From: Sphingomonas sp. KR3-1
Lineage (GTDB): Bacteria > Pseudomonadota > Alphaproteobacteria > Sphingomonadales > Sphingomonadaceae
Direction of reading: 5' to 3'
DNA length: 64,000 nucleotides
Assembly (NCBI RefSeq): GCF_040049295.1
Contig: NZ_JBDZDQ010000002.1
Location: forward strand, 496,001 to 560,000
The translations under genes were made by a program, and so were the position numbers. Under the pieces are notes generated by a model that was given only the letters and a program-made list of their open reading frames with translations, searched no databases and was not told the DNA's origin. How positions within the stretch are numbered: the first letter of the stretch is position 1; every line of letters starts with the position of its first letter. Shown one piece after another: positions 52,379 through 59,697 of the stretch.

Positions 52379-52570
52379 ATGGCAGACCATCGTGTTGCTC
52401 TATGGGAAAATGCCGATGTCATCGCGGCGAGTGCGCTCAGCCTAAGATTGATCGGTTATCTTCCGAGAGCTCGGTCAGTTTCCGTCGGCGAAGCAGATCG
52501 GTCTATCAATAGCCGGGAATCTTGTGGTCATAGTCCGAGGGCAGTTCGCACAAGCCGCGCATCGGATTAA
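52379..52570 (+). CDS. Copy B of the microprotein family, diverged
   Basis: An ATG-started frame of up to 63 residues: MADHRVALWENADVIAAS, then ALSLRLIGYLP and an unrelated tail. The first 40 bases match copies A and C in sequence but carry a deletion that changes the start frame. In the shared peptide nearly all codons differ only at the third base or as synonymous Leu/Arg codons from copy A, so the protein reading is conserved. The tail probably does not belong to the ancestral peptide, so this copy may be decaying. Confidence 0.35.
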   Translation: MADHRVALWENADVIAASALSLRLIGYLPRARSVSVGEADRSINSRESCGHSPRAVRTSRASD

Positions 52571-52655
52571 AGAGATAGGTGGGCGCGCAGGGGTGGTGTG
52601 CGGGCTTCGGATAGGCCTGCACGATGCACAGGCTTCGGAACGCATCACTCAACAT
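52506..52655 (-). pseudogene. Possible fragment of a Cys-containing protein
   Basis: On the minus strand a 49-residue frame reads MLSDAFRSLCIVQAYPKPAH, continues with HPCAPTYLFNPMRGLC and ends SDYDHKIPGY. The composition looks protein-like (three Cys, several Pro and Tyr) and the codon use is normal, but there is no good ribosome-binding site, and the frame upstream is AT-rich and unlike protein. It overlaps the tail of copy B on the other strand. It is probably the 3' end of a lost gene. Confidence 0.3.
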
Positions 52656-52749
52656 CACGCCGCAGTGTAAATTTAAGTGCAGAATAAAAACGGGGATGAA
52701 GCAAGGTGCGAATAAATCATTATTTTTCAAAGAGTTATGGCAGGCCATT

Positions 52750-52872
52750 ATGTACGATATTCGAACTTGTCTATGGGAAGATGCGGACGAGATCGCCGCA
52801 AGCGTGCTTAGCCTCCGTTTGATTGGCTACTTGCCGAAGGCGTCAGAGCAAGACTGCCATCGACAGCAATAG
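52750..52872 (+). CDS. Copy C of the microprotein family (40 residues)
   Basis: ATG-started frame: MYDIRTCLWEDADEIAAS, then VLSLRLIGYLP and a short hydrophilic tail ending DCHRQQ. It is preceded by an AT-rich stretch with a possible promoter. About 120 bases around it are closely similar to 42241-42340, 10.5 kb away. It ends 3 bases from the convergent small zinc-finger-like gene. Most differences from copy A are synonymous, so it is probably translated. No known family is recognised. Confidence 0.5.
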   Translation: MYDIRTCLWEDADEIAASVLSLRLIGYLPKASEQDCHRQQ

Positions 52873-52874
52873 GC

Positions 52875-53102
52875 CTATCTCAACGCCTTTCTGGTAGTGA
52901 TTTTGGGACCCCCGCAAATCGTGCAGACATCGCTGAGTCGTTCAAAGTGGTCGCTCCCGACCAGCTCGCGCGCAGCCTGGTTTACTTGGGATTTCCAAGA
53001 AAGGCTCAGCTTCTCGGAGATGCACTCGTCGCAGATCGGGGCCGGCGCCAGCCTCTCGATCAGGCTTCGGACGCGCTCCAAAATCGTGGGTGTTCCCTGC
53101 AT
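52875..53102 (-). CDS. Small four-cysteine (zinc-ribbon-like) protein
   Basis: 75 residues from the ATG at 53100-53102, which follows GGGGGAG closely. PICDECISEKLSLS and DVCTICGGPKITTRKAL supply two C-x2-C pairs about 36 residues apart, with QVNQAARELVGSDHFERLSD between them. This looks like a small alphaproteobacterial zinc-binding or DNA-associated protein. A GTG at 53159 would add 19 residues. It is convergent with copy C and downstream of the 741-residue gene on the same strand. Confidence 0.6.
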   Translation of the reverse strand: MQGTPTILERVRSLIERLAPAPICDECISEKLSLSWKSQVNQAARELVGSDHFERLSDVCTICGGPKITTRKALR

Positions 53103-53214
53103 TTCTCCCCCTATGAAGGGGATCCGACGCACGAGCAACGGACGCTCCGGAATGGACACACAGAACCCGGAACCTGCGACGTCGCCGACCCGAGGAGCGT
53201 GACGTCGTCTGGTT

Positions 53215-55440
53215 TCAGCTCCAGGTCAGAATCAGGCGGCCGTTCGCCGGCACGCGATAGTCGATGCGGTCGGCGGAGCTGGAGTGTGGGCGTAAGGCAT
53301 CTCCGCCCACCGTGACGAGCCTGACGCTCGGGAGCTTGCGGCGCTTCCGACGTACGAGACTAAACCCGGCCGTGCAGGTCTCGCCGCCATCCAAGGTCAG
53401 GGTCAGAGCATTGTCGCCCGTGCGTTCGCGCGCGCGAACGAAATGATCGCAGTGGACAAGGAAGGGCGCACCTTCGACCTGGTGAAAGGCACGCGTCGCG
53501 AAGACCATCGCCGCGCCCGCCCCATAGACCTCCTGGCCCACCTGGCCGGCAAGTTGCCCGTCGGGATAGAGATCCTCCAGCGGGAAGGAGAGCTTGCGAT
53601 CGACATGCCCATTGGTCTCGCGCTGCTTCGGCGATATCGCCTCGGGCGGCAGTGCGTCGGGATAATAGTACCAGGCGCGATCAAGCGCATATTTGCAATA
53701 TTCAGCGATCAGCATGCGCGCGGCCGGCTCAAGGTCTGGGCCGCTATCGTCGAGATATTTCTCGAAGGCCGTGTAGGCATCGAAGCATTCGTAGATCGCC
53801 ATGTACGGCGCATCTTGCAGGCATGTCGCGCCAAGGAAGTTACGGTAGTGGACGGCGAGCTCGAGCTCGCTCTCCCAGATTTCGCAATTGTGGAAGAAGC
53901 TGGCGAGATAGACGTAGCTCTGCTCCAGATACACATCTTGCGAGGTGATCCGCCACAATCGCATGCACGCTGCGGCGCCCCACGCGGTCAGGTTCGCCTG
54001 ATAGTTGATGCTGAATCGTAGCCCCACCGCGGCGTCGATCGCCGCACGCGCCTCGTCGAGGAAGCGCTTCTCGTCAGTGAGCTCGAATGCCTGGAGCATC
54101 ACCCAGGCATAGACTCCGCCGACATCCGTCTGGCCGCGGCCATCCGCCCCGGCGGTCTCGGTGATCACCGAGAAATCAGTGACGTTATACTGGACCGGCC
54201 ATTTGTACTCGAAGTGCTGGGCTGCCTTAATTCCATAGTCGATCGATTTCACGAACAGTGCGCGCGCCTCGCCGTCGCCATCCAAGGCGAGGCGTCCCAG
54301 GTTCAGCATCGGATGATAGAGGTACCAGCTGTCCACGGCATTCGCGTCCTTGTCGTCGCCGACATTGGGCAAATAGCGCCGCATCGCCTTGAGCTTCGGA
54401 TCGTAGAATTTGCCCAGGCCAGCCTTAAATTCCGCTTCGAGCGGATGGAGTTCTCCCTGCCACTTGCTCCAGTCGTGAATCGCCGCAACGATCGACATCT
54501 GAACCATGCTGTCGGGATATTCGGCCGCGGTATAGGGATGAATGTAGCGGTGCCCATAGTGACGGATGGTCGCTTCGGGGGCTTCGTCCAAATCGCGTAG
54601 CGTACGCTCGGCCCGGTCGATCCAGTCGCGGAAGTCGGTGCGCGGCAAGTCGATCATCCTGTAGGCGACGCCGAGCATCTGGAGGAATTGCCGGGCTGAT
54701 TCACGTTCCCCGGAATCGGTTTGGTGCCGGAAGACCAGGATCGCGTCGGAGAGAGTGACTTCGGCTCCGGCAGGCAGCGGCTCGGTTGGCGGGGTGCCGC
54801 TCTGTGTTGGCGTCGGCGGCAGATAGCCGAGTTCGGGCCAAACGCCGCCCACAGCGCCGTCCGGACTAGTTTTCGTTGCGCTATAGAACGGATTCATCGC
54901 GGTGAGGTTCTGGAAGTAGAGGACGTTGCCGAACGCAGGCTCATCGAGGCGGAAATAGAGCAAGCCCGAATTGAGTCCGCGTTGCCCGGCTTCGACCGTG
55001 CCGGACGAACCTAGGGGATCGTCATTCGCGTCGAGCGGATACAGGTCGCGCGGCAGGAACGGTACAAGCAGGGATTCCGAAGGAGTGAGCGTCACCGTGA
55101 GGCGCAGGTGCTCGAGTGCGTCTTCGCCGAGGCGGACAACGATGAGATGCTCCCCGAGCACGCTCGTCACCCGAATCCGAACGGCCTCGCCCGCTTCCGG
55201 TTTCAGCTTGGTCACCTCGAACTCGTCTGCGAGATAGGCGGCACGTAACGCGAGACCGCCGCGCCCCTGACGTCGGATCACGGCCCAGACGGAATCGCGG
55301 CTGCGGACCATTTCAACGTCCAGCGCGCCGACCGCGCAATCCGCAATTTTCTTGGTCGCACCTTCGGCAAGCGCCCGGCGTAGCGCCAGGACGAATGGAG
55401 TGGCGCTCGATGTTTTCGATTTGAGCGCGGTCGTTGCCAT
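53215..55440 (-). CDS. Large cytosolic alpha/alpha-barrel (six-hairpin glycosidase-like) protein of unknown function
   Basis: 741 residues, no signal peptide. ATG at 55438-55440 follows GGAG by five bases. The N-terminal 230 residues look like beta-sandwich strands. From about residue 250 the pattern is helical repeats with many aromatics (HDWSKWQGELHPLEAEFKAG, NAVDSWYLYHPMLNLGRLAL, GGVYAWVMLQAFELTDEKRF, AALYMRLW-like ACMRLWRITSQDVYLEQSYV), as in six-hairpin glycosidase-like folds. The C terminus returns to beta structure (YRVPANGRLILTWS). It resembles carbohydrate-active enzymes that work on cytosolic or surface oligosaccharides, but no catalytic motif can be assigned. It stands alone between two accessory regions. 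Confidence 0.6.
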   Translation of the reverse strand: MATTALKSKTSSATPFVLALRRALAEGATKKIADCAVGALDVEMVRSRDSVWAVIRRQGRGGLALRAAYLADEFEVTKLKPEAGEAVRIRVTSVLGEHLIVVRLGEDALEHLRLTVTLTPSESLLVPFLPRDLYPLDANDDPLGSSGTVEAGQRGLNSGLLYFRLDEPAFGNVLYFQNLTAMNPFYSATKTSPDGAVGGVWPELGYLPPTPTQSGTPPTEPLPAGAEVTLSDAILVFRHQTDSGERESARQFLQMLGVAYRMIDLPRTDFRDWIDRAERTLRDLDEAPEATIRHYGHRYIHPYTAAEYPDSMVQMSIVAAIHDWSKWQGELHPLEAEFKAGLGKFYDPKLKAMRRYLPNVGDDKDANAVDSWYLYHPMLNLGRLALDGDGEARALFVKSIDYGIKAAQHFEYKWPVQYNVTDFSVITETAGADGRGQTDVGGVYAWVMLQAFELTDEKRFLDEARAAIDAAVGLRFSINYQANLTAWGAAACMRLWRITSQDVYLEQSYVYLASFFHNCEIWESELELAVHYRNFLGATCLQDAPYMAIYECFDAYTAFEKYLDDSGPDLEPAARMLIAEYCKYALDRAWYYYPDALPPEAISPKQRETNGHVDRKLSFPLEDLYPDGQLAGQVGQEVYGAGAAMVFATRAFHQVEGAPFLVHCDHFVRARERTGDNALTLTLDGGETCTAGFSLVRRKRRKLPSVRLVTVGGDALRPHSSSADRIDYRVPANGRLILTWS

Positions 55441-55563
55441 GTCTTCTCCGCTGATCTGGGTAGAATTCAGGCACGCAAACAGGCCATCCCGATCCCCGGT
55501 TCCGGCACCACGTCCGTTCCTTGACCCAGGTTATGAAGATTCCCTCGGTCCCAACTTACGGTC

Positions 55564-55588
55564 GGAACGACGCCTTCGGCCGGAGGTT
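55564..55588 (+). promoter_or_regulatory. EcfG-type general stress promoter
   Basis: GGAAC at 55564-55568, 17-base spacer, GTT at 55586-55588. This matches the alphaproteobacterial EcfG (SigT/RpoE-like) consensus GGAAC-N16/17-GTT. It ends about 28 bases before the ATG of the small hydrophilic protein gene, leaving a short leader. Confidence 0.65.
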
Positions 55589-55616
55589 GGTGTGGGCAAC
55601 GACATGGAGACGGAAC

Positions 55617-55826
55617 ATGGCCGACAAGCAGCCGATGCAATCTGATGGCGGCGCAGGCAAGCGCGCGCCAGACGGTGTCGAAGATCCCGCATCGAATGGT
55701 GAGAGCAAGGGCGGCGCCTATCCCAATCCGCATACGGACGGCGACGGCGGCCACTTCGGCGGCGGCCAGAGCCACAAGGATTATGAAGGGCCTAAAAATC
55801 CGAACGCCACCACCGGCTCAGCTTAG
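55617..55826 (+). CDS. Small disordered hydrophilic protein under EcfG-type promoter
   Basis: 69 residues beginning MADKQPMQSDGGAGKRAP and rich in Gly, Asp, Asn, Pro and His (YPNPHTDGDGGHFGGGQSHK). It has no hydrophobic segment and should be intrinsically disordered, like hydrophilin-type stress proteins. GGAGACGG precedes the ATG. An EcfG-type promoter lies just upstream, so induction in general stress is likely. No specific family is recognised. Confidence 0.65.
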   Translation: MADKQPMQSDGGAGKRAPDGVEDPASNGESKGGAYPNPHTDGDGGHFGGGQSHKDYEGPKNPNATTGSA

Positions 55827-55982
55827 GCCACAGACTCATAAAAGCGGCCTATCCGCTCACGCCCCAATTGCAGTCGGTCGCCCGAAGGCTGCTTCGCGCC
55901 CCAATAGCGGTTGTTCGGTTGGTCCAACCGCAGGCCCGAAAGCTGCCGTTCGCCGGCAGCGGCATCTACACCGACTGAGTGG

Positions 55983-56158
55983 TTAAGCGGTCATCCCGCC
56001 AGCAACTCGTTGCAGGATACCTGAGCCATTCTCGAAGACGAGCATCCGCGCACAGTGCGGGCAACGGTAAGTGGTGAACTGCCGGAGTCATCCCATACAG
56101 GGCCCGCGCGCCAGTTTCGCTTGAGAATGTCGGAAAATGGCAACCTCGAAGACGGCAT
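55983..56158 (-). pseudogene. Frameshifted small zinc-ribbon-like gene
   Basis: Minus-strand frame MPSSRLPFSDILKRNWRAGP leads to DDSGSS; adding one base would continue as FTTYRCPHCARMLVFENGSG and ILQRVAGGMTA before a stop codon. The CPHC pair and the flow of both halves suggest one gene broken by a single-base deletion near 56090. A programmed shift is possible but no slippery site is seen. It overlaps nothing else. Confidence 0.4.
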
Positions 56159-56232
56159 GTGGCCATTTGGGCGGCGCTTGATCGACGAACCGAGAGCCAA
56201 TATCATGATGCAATCAAGAGCTTCGGGGGCAC

Positions 56233-56409
56233 ATGGAGCTGGAGATGCAACGAGAAACGGACTTGGCATATTTCGCGCGCCGGGCGACCGAAGAACGCGA
56301 AAAGGCGGAGAATGCCAAGGATCCCGCCGGCTATCGAATGCACATGGATTTTGCACGGGAATATGAGCGCAAGGTCCAATCCTTGCAGTCCCGGGTTATC
56401 GACGCATAG
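56233..56409 (+). CDS. Small helical hypothetical protein (58 residues)
   Basis: MELEMQRETDLAYFARRATE, EREKAENAKDPAGYRMHMD and a tail ending QSRVIDA: one continuous charged helix or coiled coil. The pattern (LAYFARRA.EER..A..A...AG.R.HM..A..YE.K) is that of small stress-region proteins common in sphingomonads and rhizobia, of unknown function. A GGGGGC stretch eight bases before the ATG is a weak ribosome-binding site. Confidence 0.6.
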   Translation: MELEMQRETDLAYFARRATEEREKAENAKDPAGYRMHMDFAREYERKVQSLQSRVIDA

Positions 56410-56586
56410 CCAGGCACTCTGACTTGTGATGTCATCGCTTCGGCCGGTTTTAGCGACCGGTACCTTGCCTGGCGAATGATCGGTGTCCGCTCTGCGACTT
56501 GTTGCCCTGGTCCATGTCCCGCAAGAGGAACGAATCCGCTGCCTGCACGTCCTTGCTTCATCACCGAGACTACAGATGGCTGCGGT

Positions 56587-56630
56587 GACTGAGAGACTGC
56601 GCGCTCCCGCCCAAATAAAGGGAAGCGCAT
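56587..56630 (+). promoter_or_regulatory. SD-hairpin leader, member 1 (upstream of DUF6894 gene)
   Basis: GACTGAGAGAC at 56587-56597 is followed by GCGCTCCC (56601-56608) pairing with GGGAAGCGC (56620-56628) with one bulge. The purine-rich 3' arm is the likely ribosome-binding site for the GTG at 56631. It matches leaders at 57646, 58724, 59240, 60457, 60917 and 61474. Confidence 0.55.
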
Positions 56631-56867
56631 GTGCCCAAATACTATTTTTACGCCCGGGACAGCGCGCCTCACCGAGACGGAACTTCCCTACCCGACCTAG
56701 CCGCTGCCAAGTGCCTTGCGGCGCAGCTCATCGGTAATTCGATTATTGATGCTGCCCCAAGTTTCTGGGCCACGGGGGAGTTGAGCATGACGGTAACTGA
56801 TGAAGCCGGACTTATACTCTTCACACTCCAAATCATGGGCATCGAATCACCCGCAATTAGGGGGTGA
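56631..56867 (+). CDS. DUF6894 family protein
   Basis: 78 residues from GTG 56631. PKYYFYARDSAPHRDGTSLP, DLAAAKCLAAQLIG and ELSMTVTDEAGLILFTLQIM follow the DUF6894 pattern: an N-terminal P.Y.F strand, a central helix and a C-terminal V.DE.G..LF strand pair. A second member is encoded at 60659-60916 on the other strand. These small proteins are common in Methylobacterium, Bradyrhizobium and Sphingomonas and have no known function. It shares the SD-hairpin leader with six other genes here. Confidence 0.75.
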   Translation: MPKYYFYARDSAPHRDGTSLPDLAAAKCLAAQLIGNSIIDAAPSFWATGELSMTVTDEAGLILFTLQIMGIESPAIRG

Positions 56868-56907
56868 TCTTCTGAAGCCAGCGAAGAACTGATACCGTTT
56901 TTCGGTC

Positions 56908-57645
56908 TCAACCCAGCAGATCGGACCCCCGGTCGAGGTGCAGATAGCGAACATCGAAATCGCCTATTCGAGCCAGTTGGTCGAAGTCCAGAATCCGTAT
57001 CGCCCTCTTGGTGCGTTCGATCAGGCCTTCCTGTCCAAAGATCTTGAGCATCCGATTTACGTGGATGCTGGTGAGCGCGAGCGCATCCGCCAATTGTTCC
57101 TGTGTCATCGGCAGTTCGAAATCACGCTTCTCGCCGAGGCCCGCAACCGCGAGCCGAACGCCGAACTCGCAAATGAGGTGCGCCGCGCGGGCACGGGCGT
57201 CGCGCCGACCGAGATTGAGCGTCCATTCCCGGAAAATCGCTGCGTCGACGAGCGTCTCGTACCACATGGCCTGGCCGACCTGGGGATAGTCCGCTGCGAT
57301 CTTGCGAATCGCGTCTGCCGGAATGAGCGCGACTTCGACCTCGGTCAGGGTTTCCACATTATGGTCGGCGCGGCGAAGGATCGAGTTGTGAAGATCGACC
57401 ACGTCTCCCTTCATATGGATCGAGAATATCTGGCGCCCACCGTTCCCCGCGATCTTGTGCCGGACCGCAAATCCCGAAAGCAATAGGCAGGAATTGGTCG
57501 GCCGGTCGTCCTCGCGTACCAAATATTCCTGGGCGCGCAGCGTTCGCACGACGTGGGGAAGCGCAAGCACAGCTGCCTGGTCGCGCGCATCTAGTGGAAG
57601 CCAGAGCTGCAACTTATCGATCATCGGTGTTAAAACAGCAGCCAA
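56908..57645 (-). CDS. Crp/Fnr-family transcriptional regulator 1
   Basis: About 245 residues. A cyclic-nucleotide-binding-like beta roll (YLVREDDRPTNSCLLLSGFA ... IHMKGDVVDLHNSILRRADH) is followed by the long dimer helix and a helix-turn-helix (TQEQLADALALTSIHVNRML). No FNR-type cysteine set is present. I prefer the TTG at 57643-57645 because the CGGAG in its hairpin leader lies six bases away, as in the sibling genes; an ATG at 57622-57624 and a GTG further up are alternatives. It shares leader type and family with the gene at 59698-60456. It is probably a stress-linked regulator. Confidence 0.85.
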   Translation of the reverse strand: MAAVLTPMIDKLQLWLPLDARDQAAVLALPHVVRTLRAQEYLVREDDRPTNSCLLLSGFAVRHKIAGNGGRQIFSIHMKGDVVDLHNSILRRADHNVETLTEVEVALIPADAIRKIAADYPQVGQAMWYETLVDAAIFREWTLNLGRRDARARAAHLICEFGVRLAVAGLGEKRDFELPMTQEQLADALALTSIHVNRMLKIFGQEGLIERTKRAIRILDFDQLARIGDFDVRYLHLDRGSDLLG

Positions 57646-57690
57646 GACACGCTCCGTTTCTCTGACGGGAGCGCTTCGCATCTCTCAGCC
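57646..57690 (-). promoter_or_regulatory. SD-hairpin leader, member 2 (upstream of Crp/Fnr 1)
   Basis: Minus strand: CTGAGAGATGCG then CGCTCCCGT pairing with ACGGAGCG with one bulged C. The CGGAG (plus complement at 57652-57656) is the Shine-Dalgarno sequence. A TATCAT box lies roughly 30 bases before the CTGAGAG motif. Confidence 0.55.
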
Positions 57691-57868
57691 ATCGGCGGCC
57701 AGAAATCGGGCCGATGATACCTTACCTTAGTTTATAACCCGACGCCTGTCTCTGTATTATTAACCCATGCAACTAATCTAGGTTTGGTTAGTTGTCTGAC
57801 CCATCGCCGGCTCATCGATGGGCGCCTGCGGCTGGGAGTCTCCGCACTCTCGCTCACAGGGAGGCGAC

Positions 57869-58276
57869 ATGCTCAACGGATTGCCCATCCTCATCGTCGA
57901 AGACGAGCCGCTCATCGCAATGAATTTGGCAAGCGCGGTCGCCGAGCTCGACGGGAAAATCGTCGGTCCGGTCGATACGGTGGCGGCAGCTTTTGAACTG
58001 CTCGCATCGGAAACGATCGCCGCAGCCATATTGGACGCGAACCTGCTGGATCGCGACGTCACGCCGCTGGCGACGTCTCTAGCGGAGCGATCCGTCCCGT
58101 TCGTGATCTTTACCGGAACCGGGCTGCCGCCCGCTCTGGCGGCGACACATCCGGACCTTCCGGTCATCATTAAGCCGGCGCGATCGACAGCGGTCCTCGC
58201 TGCCCTACTTCAACGGGTATCGCCAGATCGCTTGGCACTTGAGGCGCGATGTTCGGATCCCGGAGCGGGTGTCTAG
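57869..58276 (+). CDS. Single-domain response regulator
   Basis: 135 residues, only a receiver domain. ILIVEDEPLIAMNLASAVAE gives the acidic pair (Glu11, Asp12), ILDANLLDRD the phosphorylated Asp56, VIFTGTGLPP the threonine and VIIKPA Lys102. There is no output domain, so it works through a partner kinase or protein. Similar stand-alone receivers are common in alphaproteobacterial stress control. GGGAGG precedes the ATG. Its 3' end overlaps that of the YozE-like gene by a few bases, tail to tail. Confidence 0.85.
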   Translation: MLNGLPILIVEDEPLIAMNLASAVAELDGKIVGPVDTVAAAFELLASETIAAAILDANLLDRDVTPLATSLAERSVPFVIFTGTGLPPALAATHPDLPVIIKPARSTAVLAALLQRVSPDRLALEARCSDPGAGV

Positions 58277-58503
58277 CAACTCGTCCAGTCTGCCTCGGCG
58301 TCGTCCACCGCGTCGAACATGTCCCCCTCGGCCATCACTTCGCGCAAGCGCGCCCTGACCTGTTCGGGGGTGCCCGCCTTTGGAAACTTCGGATCGTTCT
58401 TTGCGGAGGCAGCCAGTTCGCCAACATAACCGGTGCGATTGCTTTGCTGCAGGAGCCACTCACCAAAGGGCATGTTGCCTTGGTTGTGCGGCGCGTCATC
58501 CAT
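58273..58503 (-). CDS. YozE SAM-like-fold small protein
   Basis: 76 residues. NMPFGEWLLQQSNRTGYVGE, then LAASAKNDPKFPKAGTPEQV and a C-terminal FDAVDDAEADW match the YozE SAM-like family (F..WL..Q..R....G.LA.....D..FP). The family forms a small helical bundle; its role is unknown. The ATG overlaps the end of the upstream small gene by 8 bases, so both are translated from one mRNA under the leader at 58724. Confidence 0.75.
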   Translation of the reverse strand: MDDAPHNQGNMPFGEWLLQQSNRTGYVGELAASAKNDPKFPKAGTPEQVRARLREVMAEGDMFDAVDDAEADWTSC

Positions 58504-58723
58504 GATCGATGGCCCCTGAGCCGATCGAAGGCGACGAAGTTTTCCCGATCCCAAGAGCAAAAAGGCCGAACGCCGCGAGCGGCGGCCTATCCAAAACAGC
58601 CGCAACAGGGGAATCTATGACCTCATGCCCCGGTTTGAGCTCGAGGCGAATGGCATCGTCATGAGGCACCGGGATGGCGACCGCGACGGCACGCGCTGGG
58701 CAATCAATGATCTGAGGCAACAT
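58496..58723 (-). CDS. Small hypothetical protein, first gene of a two-gene operon
   Basis: 75 residues beginning MLPQIIDCPARAVAVAIPVP and containing HDDAIRLELKPGHEVIDSPV. GAGAGGG precedes the ATG by about eight bases within the shared leader. No family recognised. It looks like a small beta-rich protein with a poorly ordered C-terminal third. The overlap with the YozE-like gene supports that both are real. Confidence 0.55.
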   Translation of the reverse strand: MLPQIIDCPARAVAVAIPVPHDDAIRLELKPGHEVIDSPVAAVLDRPPLAAFGLFALGIGKTSSPSIGSGAIDHG

Positions 58724-58769
58724 GGCGAATTCCCTCTCCGATGAGCGGGAGCGCAAGCGTCTCTCAGCC
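58724..58769 (-). promoter_or_regulatory. SD-hairpin leader, member 3
   Basis: Minus strand: GGCTGAGAGACGC, then GCGCTCCCGCTCATCGGAG and GAGGGAA before the ATG at 58723. CTCC pairs with GGAG. The TATCTG box about 35 bases further up resembles that of member 2. Confidence 0.5.
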
Positions 58770-58851
58770 GCCCTTGCTCGAACATCGGGGCGATGCGCAT
58801 CAGATAGGATGTGTGCGACTGGAAAGCGAGGAACCAATCTCGCCGGAGCGA

Positions 58852-59046
58852 TCAATCGACTGGTGGTTTCAAGCCGAAAGTATCTCGTCCAACACATATT
58901 GGCTGTTTCGGCACCTGAGGGTCCGGCACTATAATGATCCGGTCGAACAGCCGTTTGCGGCGAGCGCCTTCGGAGCGATCTCTGGCATCGCGCTCCAAAC
59001 CAGCGGCGATGCTGGCGGCCTTTCCGCGGGTTAGAAAGGCAAACAT
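58852..59046 (-). CDS. Possible small protein (64 residues)
   Basis: MFAFLTRGKAASIAAGLERD, then basic/acidic helix (RDRSEGARRKRLFDRIII) and VPDPQVPKQPICVGRDTFGL. GGAG lies nine bases before the ATG on the minus strand. It lies upstream of the 58496 gene on the same strand, 128 bases away. Composition is protein-like but no family is recognised. Confidence 0.4.
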   Translation of the reverse strand: MFAFLTRGKAASIAAGLERDARDRSEGARRKRLFDRIIIVPDPQVPKQPICVGRDTFGLKPPVD

Positions 59047-59239
59047 CTCTTTGGCTCCAATATCCTACCGCTACGCCTGACCTATTAACAAAAAGCGCGA
59101 AGCCGCTCGTCCCGCGTATATTCTAGGGGTTCGTCCGAGATCGGTGAGGATGGTCAAAGACCACAAATGCGCATATACTCGCACAATCGTCGCCAGGCCC
59201 GCTTCGCAAGCGCGCGACGCCCGAGAGAAATGTGGTTTA

Positions 59240-59266
59240 CTCCCGCTTGCAGCCGGGAGAAATCAT
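59240..59266 (+). promoter_or_regulatory. SD-hairpin leader, member 4 (upstream of DUF1508 gene)
   Basis: CTCCCG (59240-59245) pairs with CGGGAG (59254-59259) around an 8-base loop. GGGAG is the ribosome-binding site for the GTG at 59267. It lacks the CTGAGAG motif but keeps the anti-SD/SD arrangement. Confidence 0.45.
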
Positions 59267-59638
59267 GTGCTGACGATATTAACGAATCCCAATTTCGACT
59301 TGTCACAGCCCGTGGGTGCTGGGCTGTCTTTAGACACGCCCGATGTCCTTTTGCAGCTCGTCCGGCCAGTGGATGATACATTGCCGCTATCGGAACTGAT
59401 AACGGCACAGCCTGACGTATGGCCGGACCGGGAGCCGTATTTCGAGATCTATTACGCCGAGCGCATCAGCCTTACCTCGATCCTGTTCTCCGGCGGAGAC
59501 TGGCGTTGGCGGTTCTGTTCGGCGACCGGCGAGGCGATCGCATCCAGTCTCGGCTATCGTTCCAAACAAACCTGCGAAGCGGCGGTGACTGCGCTTCGGA
59601 AAGGCGCGGGCAGCGCATCGATACGCAGCACGCCGTAG
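59267..59638 (+). CDS. DUF1508 (YegP-like) domain protein
   Basis: 123 residues from GTG 59267. The N-terminal part (TNPNFDLSQPVGAGLSLD) has no known fold. The C-terminal half reads FEIYYAERISLTSILFSGGD and WRWRFCSATGEAIASSLGYR followed by SKQTCEAAVTALRKGAGSA, which is the DUF1508 pattern (G.WRW.....NGE.IA.S..Y.....C..A...L). DUF1508 proteins are small beta-alpha proteins found in stress regions. Starts further upstream are possible but lack a ribosome-binding site. Confidence 0.72.
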   Translation: MLTILTNPNFDLSQPVGAGLSLDTPDVLLQLVRPVDDTLPLSELITAQPDVWPDREPYFEIYYAERISLTSILFSGGDWRWRFCSATGEAIASSLGYRSKQTCEAAVTALRKGAGSASIRSTP

Positions 59639-59697
59639 CGGCCGACCTGGGCCGGCCGGTCAGACTGTCGAGGTACCGGTCCACTGAAAGCTCGGGG

